A stretch of 64,000 nucleotides of DNA from Gaiellasilicea sp963705515. GTDB taxonomy: Bacteria > Actinomycetota > Thermoleophilia > Gaiellales > Gaiellaceae. Where the stretch lies: contig CAVPJV010000009.1 of assembly GCA_963705515.1 (NCBI GenBank), positions 248,001-312,000 of the forward strand. The letters run 5' to 3'. Made by a program: the position numbers and the translations under genes. Below the pieces are notes generated by a model. The model saw only the letters and a program-made list of their open reading frames with translations, did no database searches and was not told the DNA's origin. Shown piece after piece: positions 32,611-40,135 of the stretch (positions are counted from its first letter, which is position 1; each line of letters opens with the position of its first letter).

Positions 32611-32767
32611 GCTGTGGCGGGCTCGGAGCCCAGCCCACGTAGCCGCACGCGGGACACCCCGGATTCGCGACGAGCGAGCCCCGCCCCAACGGCTTGGCGT
32701 ACTCCCTGCCGCAGTCAAGACAACGGACTGCCTCGATCAACCGCAGTCGGGCCGGCGCCGATCCCAT
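32540..32767 (-). CDS. Small zinc-ribbon protein
   Basis: A 75-residue product with LIEAVRCLDCGREYAKP and NPGCPACGYVGW, giving two CxxC knuckles (Cys16, Cys19, Cys38, Cys41) suited to bind one zinc. The ATG at 32767-32765 is the first plausible start; a TTG ten codons later is an alternative. There is no Shine-Dalgarno. The C-terminal 23 codons lie antisense to the end of the ggt-like gene, and may be an extension beyond the conserved ribbon. Function unknown; such ribbons are common in nucleic-acid-binding proteins. Confidence 0.55.
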   Translation of the reverse strand: MGSAPARLRLIEAVRCLDCGREYAKPLGRGSLVANPGCPACGYVGWAPSPPQLTAASPRGRSDADRLLLLSSRSG

Positions 32768-32808
32768 GCCATCTGAGACACGCCGGACAGCGAAATCTTG
32801 CAAGGAAG

Positions 32809-33600
32809 CTACGTCAGCAGCAGCGTCTCGACGCGGCGGCTCGCGATCCACATGCCGACGAGGCCGAGCACGGCGAGGTAGGCCACGTTGACGAGCTGTG
32901 CGGCACCGACGGTGCCGGTCGTCAGCGCGCGGAGGAGCTCGACGCCGTTGTAGAGCGGCGTCACCCGGATCACCCACTCGAGCCAGTCAGGGTAGGTCGA
33001 GAGCGGGAAGAACGTGGCCGAGAAGAGGAACATCGGCAGGATCGCGAGGTTGAGGATGTCGAAGTCCTGCCAGCTGCGCATGTAGGTGACGGCGGCGATG
33101 CCGGCACCGGCGAACGCGAAGCCGATGAAGACCGTCGCGGGCAGGGCCAGCAGCGCCCACCACGACTCCAGCAGGCCGAGCGCGCCGATCACGGTGAAGA
33201 AGCCGACGGCGTAGATGAGCCCGCGGAAAAGTGCGAACGCGGTCTCCCCCGCGGCGATGTCCTTCGGCCCGAGCGGCGTCGCGAGCACGGCGTCGTAGAC
33301 CTTCTGGTAGCGGAGCTTCCAGAAGATGTTGGTCGCGTCGTAGAAGGCGCCGTTGAACGCGGATGCTGCGAGCAGCGCGGGTGCGACGAAGGCCGCGTAC
33401 TCGATCGTCTGGCCGTCGATGACGACGTCGCCGACATAGCCGCCGAGCCCGTATCCGAGCGAGAGCAGGTAGAAGAGCGGCTCGAAGAAGCCGGAGACGA
33501 TGATCGGCCACGTGCGCCGGTGGCTCATCACGTTCCGCTCGAACAGATGGATGCCGCGGCCGCCCGGCAGCTCGAGCGCGCGGAGCACGAGCGTCGTCAT
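32809..33600 (-). CDS. ABC-2 type transporter permease (DrrB-like)
   Basis: The 263-residue permease has six hydrophobic helices and the ABC-2 family signatures FFEPLFYLLSLGYGLG and YQKVYDAVLATPLGPKDIAAGE, with LPMFLFSATFFPLSTYPDWLEW near the end. The start at ATG 33600-33598 overlaps the other permease by 4 nt. With its partner and the ATPase it would form an exporter; DrrAB exports daunorubicin and NodIJ exports lipo-oligosaccharide, but the substrate here is unknown. Confidence 0.88.
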   Translation of the reverse strand: MTTLVLRALELPGGRGIHLFERNVMSHRRTWPIIVSGFFEPLFYLLSLGYGLGGYVGDVVIDGQTIEYAAFVAPALLAASAFNGAFYDATNIFWKLRYQKVYDAVLATPLGPKDIAAGETAFALFRGLIYAVGFFTVIGALGLLESWWALLALPATVFIGFAFAGAGIAAVTYMRSWQDFDILNLAILPMFLFSATFFPLSTYPDWLEWVIRVTPLYNGVELLRALTTGTVGAAQLVNVAYLAVLGLVGMWIASRRVETLLLT

Positions 33601-34373
33601 CCGAGCAGCCTCCGGCGGTACGAGCGTCGCGCGAGCTCGAAGCCGACGAGCGTCCAGGCGAGCAGGTACGCCGTGTGCCACAGGGCGGCCCAGGGCTCGA
33701 CCGTCCCGAGCGTCAGCATCCGGCAGAGCTCGACGCCGTGCCAGATCGGTGTCACGTACGCGATCAGCTCGAACCCGAGCGGCAGCTGCGAGATCGGGAA
33801 GAAGGTTCCCGAGAAGAGGAACATCGGCACGATCAGAAAGCGGAAGATCGTCACGAAGGTGCGGTCGTCCTCGACGCGCGCGGCGAGCGCGGCCATCGGC
33901 ATCGAGAAGGCAGTGCCGATCAGCACGGCGACCGGGACGACGAGGATGCCCCACCACGAGGAGACGGCTCCGAACGCGGTGATCACCACGAGGTAGGCGG
34001 CCGCGGAGGTGAAGACGCGGGTGATCACGAACAGCTGGTGGCCGACGAAGGCGTCGCGCTCGGTCAGCGGCGTGGCGATCATCGCGTGATAGACGCGCGA
34101 CCACTTGATCGCGGCCATCACCGGCCAGCTCGACTCGATCGTGGCGGTCTGCATCGCGGCGGCGGCGAGAAGGCCAGGGGCGACGTAGTCGAGGTAGGGA
34201 ACGCCGCCCGGCGTGTTTTGCGTCTGATCGACGATCGTGCCGAGCCCGACCCCGAGCGCCGTCACGTAGAGGATCGGGTTGACGAGGCTCGTCCCGATCG
34301 TGCCCCGCCAGACGCGCCGGTACTGGGCGAGCCAGTGCTCGTACGCCCGCAGCGGCTGGAGGACGCTGTCCAC
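33597..34373 (-). CDS. ABC-2 type transporter permease (DrrB-like)
   Basis: The first permease of the pair, 258 residues from GTG 34373-34371, two nt after the ATPase stop. It contains YRRVWRGTIGTSLVNPILYV, WSRVYHAMIATPLTERDAFVG and VPMFLFSGTFFPISQLPLGF, paralogous to the next gene at each position, so the two permeases probably form a heterodimer. In-frame sequence further upstream overlaps the ATPase gene and is not protein-like. Confidence 0.88.
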   Translation of the reverse strand: MDSVLQPLRAYEHWLAQYRRVWRGTIGTSLVNPILYVTALGVGLGTIVDQTQNTPGGVPYLDYVAPGLLAAAAMQTATIESSWPVMAAIKWSRVYHAMIATPLTERDAFVGHQLFVITRVFTSAAAYLVVITAFGAVSSWWGILVVPVAVLIGTAFSMPMAALAARVEDDRTFVTIFRFLIVPMFLFSGTFFPISQLPLGFELIAYVTPIWHGVELCRMLTLGTVEPWAALWHTAYLLAWTLVGFELARRSYRRRLLG

Positions 34374-34375
34374 CG

Positions 34376-35302
34376 CTAGTCGACGAGCGTGCGTCCGGTG
34401 AGGTGGAGGAAGACGTCCTCGAGCGTGCTCCTCCGGACGAGGGTCGAGTGCGGCGGCAGCCCACGTTCGGCGACGGCGGTCGCGGTCGCGTCGCCGTCGC
34501 GTGTGTAGAGGAGGACGCGGTCCGGCAGCTCCTCGACCCGCTCCGCGACGCCCTCGAAGACGCCGTTCTGCGGGCGCTCGTCCTCGAAGCGGATCTCGAC
34601 CACCTCGCGCGTCGAGTAGCGCTGGATCAGCTCCCACGGCGACCCCTCGGCGACGATCGCGCCGTGGTCCATGACGACGAGCCGGTCACAGAGCTGCTCG
34701 GCTTCGTCCATGTAGTGCGTCGTCACGACGAAGGTCTTGCCCTGCTGCTTGAGCCGGAAGAGGCGGTCCCAGACGACGTGCCGTGCCTGCGGGTCGAGCC
34801 CTGTCGTCGGCTCGTCGAGCAGGAGCAGGTCGGGATCGTTGACGAGCGACCGCGCGATCGTCAGGCGGCGCTTCATCCCGCCCGAGAGCGGCTCCACCTT
34901 GTCGCCGGCGCGCTCGGTCAGCTGGACGAAGTCCAGCAGCTCGTCGATCCTCGGCTTCAACTCGCGCCGGGAGAGCCCGAAGTAGCGGCCGTAGATGAGC
35001 ACGTTCTCGCGGACCGTCAGCTCGAAGTCGAGGGTGTCCTGCTGCGGGACGACGCCGAGCCGAGCCCGGATCTGCGCTCCCTCGGTCGCCGGATCCTTGC
35101 CGAGGATCCGCAGCGTCCCATCCGTGACCGGCGAGACGCAGCCGATCATCCGCATCGTCGAGCTCTTGCCGGCGCCGTTCGGACCGAGAAATCCGAAAGC
35201 CTCGCCCTGCTTGACGTCGAGGTCGATACCGTCGACGGCGACGAGCTCTCCGAAGCGCTTGACGAGCCCGCGGGCATGGATCATCGCGCCGATGTCGCTC
35301 AC
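34376..35302 (-). CDS. ABC exporter ATP-binding protein (DrrA/NodI-like)
   Basis: The 308-residue ATPase has Walker A GPNGAGKSS (residues 40-48), Q-loop VVPQQDTLDFELTVRENV, signature LSGGMKRRLTIARSL, Walker B LLLLDEPTTGLDP and H-loop TTHYMDEAEQL, followed by a DUF4162-like C-terminal regulatory part. The GTG at 35302 has TAGGTT 6 nt upstream and no Shine-Dalgarno; a second start, ATG seven codons in, is possible. It energises the two permeases immediately downstream. Confidence 0.93.
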   Translation of the reverse strand: MSDIGAMIHARGLVKRFGELVAVDGIDLDVKQGEAFGFLGPNGAGKSSTMRMIGCVSPVTDGTLRILGKDPATEGAQIRARLGVVPQQDTLDFELTVRENVLIYGRYFGLSRRELKPRIDELLDFVQLTERAGDKVEPLSGGMKRRLTIARSLVNDPDLLLLDEPTTGLDPQARHVVWDRLFRLKQQGKTFVVTTHYMDEAEQLCDRLVVMDHGAIVAEGSPWELIQRYSTREVVEIRFEDERPQNGVFEGVAERVEELPDRVLLYTRDGDATATAVAERGLPPHSTLVRRSTLEDVFLHLTGRTLVD

Positions 35303-35308
35303 CGCAGC

Positions 35309-35314
35309 AACCTA
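35309..35314 (-). promoter_or_regulatory. -10 box (TAGGTT) before the ABC exporter operon
   Basis: TAGGTT ends 6 nt before the GTG, in the 13-nt gap after ribF. It marks a likely internal leaderless promoter for the three exporter genes. Confidence 0.45.
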
Positions 35315-35315
35315 C

Positions 35316-36155
35316 CTATGCCGGTCGAACCGCCTTTCGCGTCGCCTCGACGTCCCTGGCGATCTGGTCGATCAGGCCCTGCTCGCTCTCGAAGACCTGC
35401 TCGTCGCGGAGGCGCTCCCAGAGCTCGACGACGAGGCGACGGCCGTAGAGGTCGCCGTCGAAATCGAGCAGGTACGGCTCGATCCGGCGCTCGTCGCCGC
35501 CGTAGTGCGGATTCGTGCCGATCGAGATCGCGGCGCGATGGCCGAGCGCAGCGCCGGCGTAGATGCCGTAGGCGGGGACGAGCAGCGCCGGCTCGACCGC
35601 CAGGTTCGCCGTCGGGTAGCCGAGAGTGCCGCCTCGCTGGTCGCCGCCGACGACGATCCCGTCCAGCTCCGGCGGGCGTCCGAGCAGCCGCGCGGCCGCC
35701 CGCACGTCGCCCTCGTGGAGCGCGTGCCGGATCTCGGTCGAGGAAAAGCCCTCGAGCAGCGGCACCGGCAGGACCCCGTACCCGAGCCGTTCGAGCAACT
35801 CCAGGTCGCCGCGGCGCTTGCGCCCGAAGCGGAAGTCCTCGCCCGCGACGACGACCGCCGCGTCCGCCAGCCGCGCAGCGGCGAAGTCCTCCGGCTCCAG
35901 CTTGGCGACGTCGAGCGTGAACTCGAGCACGGTCGTCTCGGCGACGCCGAGCTCGGCGAGCAGCTCGAGCCGGCGCTCCAGCGTCGCGAGCGCCTCGACG
36001 AAGTTGCCGAGGACGACGCGCGGGTGCGGCTGGAACGTCAGCACCCTGACGGGCAGGCCGGTGCCGAGCGCGGTCTCGATCACGCGGCGGTGCCCGAGAT
36101 GAACGCCGTCGAACGTCCCGATCGCGACCGCGAAGGGCTTCTCAGCCGTGTTCAC
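35316..36155 (-). CDS. ribF: Bifunctional riboflavin kinase/FAD synthetase
   Basis: Makes FMN and then FAD. The 279-residue protein has an N-terminal nucleotidyltransferase domain (VAIGTFDGVHLGHRRVIE; VVAGEDFRFGRKRRGD; FSSTEIRHALHEGDV) and a C-terminal kinase domain (GTLGYPTANLAV; SIGTNPHYGGDERRIEPYLLDFDGDLYG). The order is typical and complete. It overlaps truB by 4 nt. The gene string rbfA-nrnA-truB-ribF is conserved in many bacteria. Confidence 0.96.
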   Translation of the reverse strand: MNTAEKPFAVAIGTFDGVHLGHRRVIETALGTGLPVRVLTFQPHPRVVLGNFVEALATLERRLELLAELGVAETTVLEFTLDVAKLEPEDFAAARLADAAVVVAGEDFRFGRKRRGDLELLERLGYGVLPVPLLEGFSSTEIRHALHEGDVRAAARLLGRPPELDGIVVGGDQRGGTLGYPTANLAVEPALLVPAYGIYAGAALGHRAAISIGTNPHYGGDERRIEPYLLDFDGDLYGRRLVVELWERLRDEQVFESEQGLIDQIARDVEATRKAVRPA

Positions 36156-36808
36156 GGCAGCAGCGCCAGCGCCTGCTCGGCGGGGATCACGTGCTGCTCG
36201 TCGGCGTCCTCGACGTTGAACGGCCCCACCTCGAGCCGGCGCAACGCCACGCAGTGACCACCGAGCGCCTCCGCGATCGCCCGCACGTACGTCCCCGAGC
36301 TGACACGAAGATCGAGCGTGACGATGCCGTCCGTATACGCGATGACGTCGAGCGCGTCGACGCGCGAGCGCCGCAGGGGCATCTCCACCTCGACGCCGCG
36401 ACGGTGCAGCTTGTACGCGCGCTCACCGCCGATCTTGACCGCCGACGCGGCCGGGATCGGCAGCTCGATCTCGCCGCGGAGGCCCTCGAGCGCGCGTTCG
36501 AGCTCGTCCGGCGACGGCGCCTCCTGCCGCCCGACCACGCCGCCTTCCGGATCGCCCGTGGTCGTCCGGGCCGTCAGGTCGACGTCCGTGAGATAGCGCT
36601 TGTCGAGACCGACGAACGATCCCGCCAATTTTGTCGACCGTCCGGAGAGCAGAAGCAACAATCCCGTCGCGAACGGGTCAAGAGTTCCCGCATGACCCAT
36701 CTTCGTCCCGATCCGGGCGCGCACACGGGCCATGACCGCAAACGAGGAAGGTCCCGCCGGCTTGTCGACGAGGATGATCCCGCTCGGCTCGAGGCCCTTG
36801 GGCGGCAT
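36152..36808 (-). CDS. truB: tRNA pseudouridine(55) synthase, short form
   Basis: Makes pseudouridine 55 in the T-loop of tRNAs. The 218-residue protein keeps the core: GIILVDKPAGPSSF, GHAGTLDPFATGLL with catalytic Asp44, KRYLTDVDLTARTTTGDPEG, and SSGTYVRAIAEALG. It stops soon after the core, so the C-terminal PUA-like region found in many TruB proteins (usual length about 290-310) is missing. Its start shares one base with the nrnA stop. Confidence 0.93.
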   Translation of the reverse strand: MPPKGLEPSGIILVDKPAGPSSFAVMARVRARIGTKMGHAGTLDPFATGLLLLLSGRSTKLAGSFVGLDKRYLTDVDLTARTTTGDPEGGVVGRQEAPSPDELERALEGLRGEIELPIPAASAVKIGGERAYKLHRRGVEVEMPLRRSRVDALDVIAYTDGIVTLDLRVSSGTYVRAIAEALGGHCVALRRLEVGPFNVEDADEQHVIPAEQALALLP

Positions 36809-37839
36809 CAGCGCGAGGAAGCCGTGGCAGCGACGAACTCGCGGCGGAGGAATGCCGTGATCTCGTCGATCGAGTCGTCGCTCGAGAAGCCCGCCGCCTG
36901 CCGGTGGCCGCCGCCGCCGGACTCGCGCGCGATCGCGGAGACGTCGAGCTCGTCGTGAGAGGCTCGCAGCGAGATCCGGCGCGCGGGCGTCCCGCCTCGC
37001 GGCGGCTCGCGGATCAGGGCCGCCATGTCGGCTCCCTCGACGGCGCGGAGGAAGTCGATGATCCCTTCCGAGTACGGCTCGACCGCGCCGACCTCGCCGA
37101 AGTCGTCGCGGAGCAGGTACGAGACGACGAGGCCACCGCCCTCGTACACCTGTGCCCGCTCGAGAGCGCGCGCGAGCAGCTTCAGCTTCCCGAATTGAAC
37201 GCTCTCGTACACACCCTGGAAGACCTTGTGCACGTCGGCGCCGGCCTCGACCAGCTCGGCCGCGAGCCGTAAGGCCTTCGCGGTCGTGTTCGCGTACTGG
37301 AAGCGGCCGGTGTCGGTCACGAGCGCGACGTAGAGGGGCTCCGCCAGCCCGGGCGTCAGCTCGATCCCGAGCTCCCGGATCACGTCCCGCAGCACCTCGC
37401 CCGTCGACGACGCCGCCGCATCGACGAGGTTGACGTCGCCGAACCGCGAGTTGTCGTGGTGATGGTCGATGTTGATCGTGAACGGCGCCGAGTGCAGCGC
37501 CGCCGCGTCGGCGCCGAGCCGGCTCTCGTTCGCTGCGTCCACGGCCACGAGCGTCCGCTCAGCCGCGTCGTCGGGAAGCTCTCTGCGCAGCTCCTCGAGC
37601 GGCAGAAACCGGTATTCGCCGGGCAGCGGCGCAGGGCCGGGCAGGAACATGAGGCTGTCCTTGCCGAACGCTGTCAGCGCGAGCTGCGTCGCGAGCATCG
37701 AGCCGAGCGCGTCGCCGTCCGGGTTCTCGTGCGTGGTGACGAGGAAGCGGCCTGCGCCACGGATCGCCTCGACGACCGCCCCGAGGTCAGCTTGCGTCGT
37801 GCTCGGGTTCAGCGGATTCGGGTTCGGGGGCGAGCTCAT
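36808..37839 (-). CDS. nrnA: DHH/DHHA1 phosphoesterase (NrnA-like oligoribonuclease / pAp phosphatase)
   Basis: Degrades nano-RNAs of 2-5 nt and dephosphorylates pAp; relatives also cleave c-di-AMP products. The 343-residue protein has HENPDGDALGSM, VDAANESRLG, NIDHHHDNSRFG (DHH motif), LVTDTGRFQYAN and the C-terminal DHHA1 ending GGGGHRQAAGF. ATG at 37839 overlaps the rbfA 3' end by 53 nt; no later start keeps the first conserved strand. It links RNA decay by PNPase and RNase Y/J to mononucleotides. Confidence 0.92.
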   Translation of the reverse strand: MSSPPNPNPLNPSTTQADLGAVVEAIRGAGRFLVTTHENPDGDALGSMLATQLALTAFGKDSLMFLPGPAPLPGEYRFLPLEELRRELPDDAAERTLVAVDAANESRLGADAAALHSAPFTINIDHHHDNSRFGDVNLVDAAASSTGEVLRDVIRELGIELTPGLAEPLYVALVTDTGRFQYANTTAKALRLAAELVEAGADVHKVFQGVYESVQFGKLKLLARALERAQVYEGGGLVVSYLLRDDFGEVGAVEPYSEGIIDFLRAVEGADMAALIREPPRGGTPARRISLRASHDELDVSAIARESGGGGHRQAAGFSSDDSIDEITAFLRREFVAATASSR

Positions 37840-38158
37840 CTATGAGTTTTGACATCCGCACGCCGTGCTCGACCGCGTGATCGTATTCGAACGTGAGCGT
37901 CGGAGTCCGCTTCAGCCGCAGCTCGCGCGAGATCCGCGACTGGAGCACGCCGTGGGCGGCGTCGAGCCCGCTCATGCTCTTGATCCGCTTCTTCTCGCTG
38001 CCGAGCACGCTCACGAACACGACCGCCTGGCGGAGGTCGGGGGACGTGTCGACGCCCGTCACGGTCACGAACCCGATCCGTGGATCCTTCAACTCGAGCA
38101 GCGCCTCCGACAGGACCTGCCGGAGCGACTCGTTCACTCTTCGCATCCGGTCGGCCAT
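37787..38158 (-). CDS. rbfA: Ribosome-binding factor A
   Basis: A KH-fold factor for late 16S rRNA maturation. The 123-residue protein from ATG 38158 reads MADRMRRVNESLRQVLSEAL, with DPRIGFVTVTGVDTSPDLRQ and SRISRELRLKRTPTLTFEYD, all diagnostic. A longer in-frame extension upstream is not conserved-looking. TACGGT lies 6 nt before the ATG with no Shine-Dalgarno. Its acidic tail overlaps the nrnA start. Confidence 0.95.
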   Translation of the reverse strand: MADRMRRVNESLRQVLSEALLELKDPRIGFVTVTGVDTSPDLRQAVVFVSVLGSEKKRIKSMSGLDAAHGVLQSRISRELRLKRTPTLTFEYDHAVEHGVRMSKLIDELAPEPESAEPEHDAS

Positions 38159-38164
38159 GGATCT

Positions 38165-38170
38165 ACCGTA
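38165..38170 (-). promoter_or_regulatory. -10 box (TACGGT) for a leaderless rbfA mRNA
   Basis: TACGGT ends 6 nt before the rbfA ATG, in the 26-nt gap after the DUF503 gene. There is no Shine-Dalgarno. It would head rbfA-nrnA-truB-ribF. Confidence 0.45.
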
Positions 38171-38184
38171 GCGAGCAGCCGCGC

Positions 38185-38499
38185 TCAGTCGTCGTCGAGC
38201 GTGACGAGCTCCCGTTCGACCTGCCCAAGCTCCCACTCGCGCGAGGCCAGGTACCGCTCCGCCTCGGCGAGCAGCCGCTCCGCCTCGCCGGCGTGGCGGG
38301 TGACGACGGCGACCGTCAGCCGCGTGCGCTGCCAGACCTCGTGATGGTCGACTTCGGCAACCGCGGCGCCGAAGCGGTTGCGCAGCTGCTCCTTCGCGGA
38401 GCGCACGGACATCCGCTTCTCCTTCAGCGAATGCGCCTCCGGAAAGTGGAGCTCCGCCGAGAGGATCCCGACCCAGCCGCTCGCCATAGGGTTATTCAA
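38185..38499 (-). CDS. DUF503 (YlxP-like) protein
   Basis: A 104-residue protein with the family pattern VGILSAELHFPEAHSLKEKR, MSVRSAKEQLRNRFGAAVAEV and WQRTRLTVAVVTRHAGEAE. YlxP homologues lie between infB and rbfA in Firmicutes and have been linked to ribosome maturation; here the gene lies before rbfA too, but a diguanylate cyclase on the other strand separates it from infB. TTG 38499 or ATG 38487 (four codons later) may be the start. A 6-bp inverted repeat AGGGTT/AACCCT spans the start. Confidence 0.85.
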   Translation of the reverse strand: MNNPMASGWVGILSAELHFPEAHSLKEKRMSVRSAKEQLRNRFGAAVAEVDHHEVWQRTRLTVAVVTRHAGEAERLLAEAERYLASREWELGQVERELVTLDDD

Positions 38500-38539
38500 C
38501 CCTCAACGAGCGGGCGCGAGTTGCCGATCACTGGCCGAG

Positions 38540-40135
38540 ATGATTCACCTGCTTCGGTTTTCCGTGGTCCTGGTGGCATTCGTCGCCAGTGTCGCCGGCA
38601 TCACCTGGACGACCGCCTCGGCGGAGCGGCATATCGGCACGCGCGAGTACTCGGAGCGCGAGGCGGCCGGCGGGATGCTGAACGCCCTGCTTGCGCGCGA
38701 GAGCGCCCTGCGCGGCTTTGCCGAATCGGGCGGCGAAGGCTTCCTGCAGCCGTACGACGAGGCGACGGCGGCGCTCGCCGCCGCCGCGGACCGCGCGCGC
38801 TCGTTTGCCAAGGACGACGACGAGAAGACCGCGACGATCGCCGACCAGGAGCGGATCGCCGAGCGCTGGGCCGGAATCGCCAACGACGCGGTGATCCGGA
38901 TCCGGAACGGAAGACCGGTCTCCGCCGTCTCGACCGCTTCCCGCAACGACCTGATCGAGCGCTTCGAGAAGGACAACGACAAGCTCGTCGAGATGATCGA
39001 GGCGGAGAGCGCGAAGCGGCACGCCGACGCCGTCGAGCGGGCCGTCCTCCTGATCGTTCTGCTCAGCGTCGCATTCGCGGGTGTCGGCGGCCTGCTTCTG
39101 AGCCGGATGCGGCAACGCGAGATGCAGCGGCGCGTCGCCGACGCGCAGTACCACGCCTCCCAGCGAGAGTTCGCAGAGACATTGCAGGTGACCGAGAGCG
39201 AGGGTGAGGCGCACGCGCTGGTCAAGCGGCACCTGGAGCGCTCGCTCGGACGCTCCGAGATCGTCGTCCTGAACCGGAACAACAGCCAGAACCGGCTCGA
39301 CGCGGCCACGCCCGTCCCGCTCGGGAGCCTGCTCGCCGAGAAGCTCGTCGACTCCTCGCCCAACTCGTGCCTCGCCGTCCGCCTCGGCCGGACGCACGCG
39401 CAGTCGACCGACGACGAGCCGCTGCTCACGTGCGACCTCTGCAGCCAGCACGACCGCACCACCTGCGTCCCCTCCCTGGTCGGCGGCGAGGTGATCGGGT
39501 CGGTGCTCGTCGCCCACGAGCGGCCGCTGAGCGCGTCCGAGCGAGGCCGGATCGACCAGTCCGTCAGCCAGGCCGCACCCGTGCTCGCCAACCTCCGCAA
39601 CCTCGCGGTCGCCGAGGTTCGCGCCGCCACCGACGCGCTCACGGGACTGCCCAATGCGCGCAGCCTCCGCGAGAGCCTCGTCCGCATGGTGGCGCAGGCG
39701 GCGCGTTCGAATCTCCCCCTCTCGGCCGTCCTCTGCGACCTCGACCACTTCAAGCAGATCAACGACGTCTTCGGGCACGAGAAGGGCGACCAGGCGCTGG
39801 CCGCGGCGAGTGCCGCGCTCAGGTCGGCGCTCCGCGAGAGCGATCTCGCCGGCCGCTACGGCGGCGAGGAGTTCCTGATCCTGCTCCCGGACACACCGCT
39901 CGAGGGCGCCGTCGTCCTGGCGGAGAAGCTGCGCAACGAGGTCGAGCTCGTGAGCGTCCCCGGCGTTGACCGCGCGATCACGGCCAGCTTCGGCGTCGCC
40001 TCCTACCCCGCGGACACGCCGGACGGGGACATGCTCGTGCGGATGGCCGACCGCGCGCTCTACGCCGCGAAGGCGCTCGGACGGAACTGCGTGGTCACGT
40101 CTGCCGAGCTGTTGGCGGCGTCGACGAGTGGCTAG
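38540..40135 (+). CDS. Membrane diguanylate cyclase with CHASE3-like and GAF-like regions
   Basis: Makes cyclic di-GMP. From ATG 38540 the protein has 531 residues: a transmembrane helix (5-25), an external helical sensor (about 30-165, CHASE3-like), a second helix (168-188), a GAF-like region (about 215-355) with Cys298, Cys301 and Cys309 in TCDLCSQHDRTTC, and a GGDEF domain (360-525). The active site GGEEF is at 441-445 and the inhibitory RxxD site (Arg432 to Asp435) is exactly five residues before it, so product inhibition is expected. The cysteines could bind a metal, heme or sense redox state. Its TAG overlaps the infB TAG in a CTAG palindrome. Confidence 0.92.
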   Translation: MIHLLRFSVVLVAFVASVAGITWTTASAERHIGTREYSEREAAGGMLNALLARESALRGFAESGGEGFLQPYDEATAALAAAADRARSFAKDDDEKTATIADQERIAERWAGIANDAVIRIRNGRPVSAVSTASRNDLIERFEKDNDKLVEMIEAESAKRHADAVERAVLLIVLLSVAFAGVGGLLLSRMRQREMQRRVADAQYHASQREFAETLQVTESEGEAHALVKRHLERSLGRSEIVVLNRNNSQNRLDAATPVPLGSLLAEKLVDSSPNSCLAVRLGRTHAQSTDDEPLLTCDLCSQHDRTTCVPSLVGGEVIGSVLVAHERPLSASERGRIDQSVSQAAPVLANLRNLAVAEVRAATDALTGLPNARSLRESLVRMVAQAARSNLPLSAVLCDLDHFKQINDVFGHEKGDQALAAASAALRSALRESDLAGRYGGEEFLILLPDTPLEGAVVLAEKLRNEVELVSVPGVDRAITASFGVASYPADTPDGDMLVRMADRALYAAKALGRNCVVTSAELLAASTSG

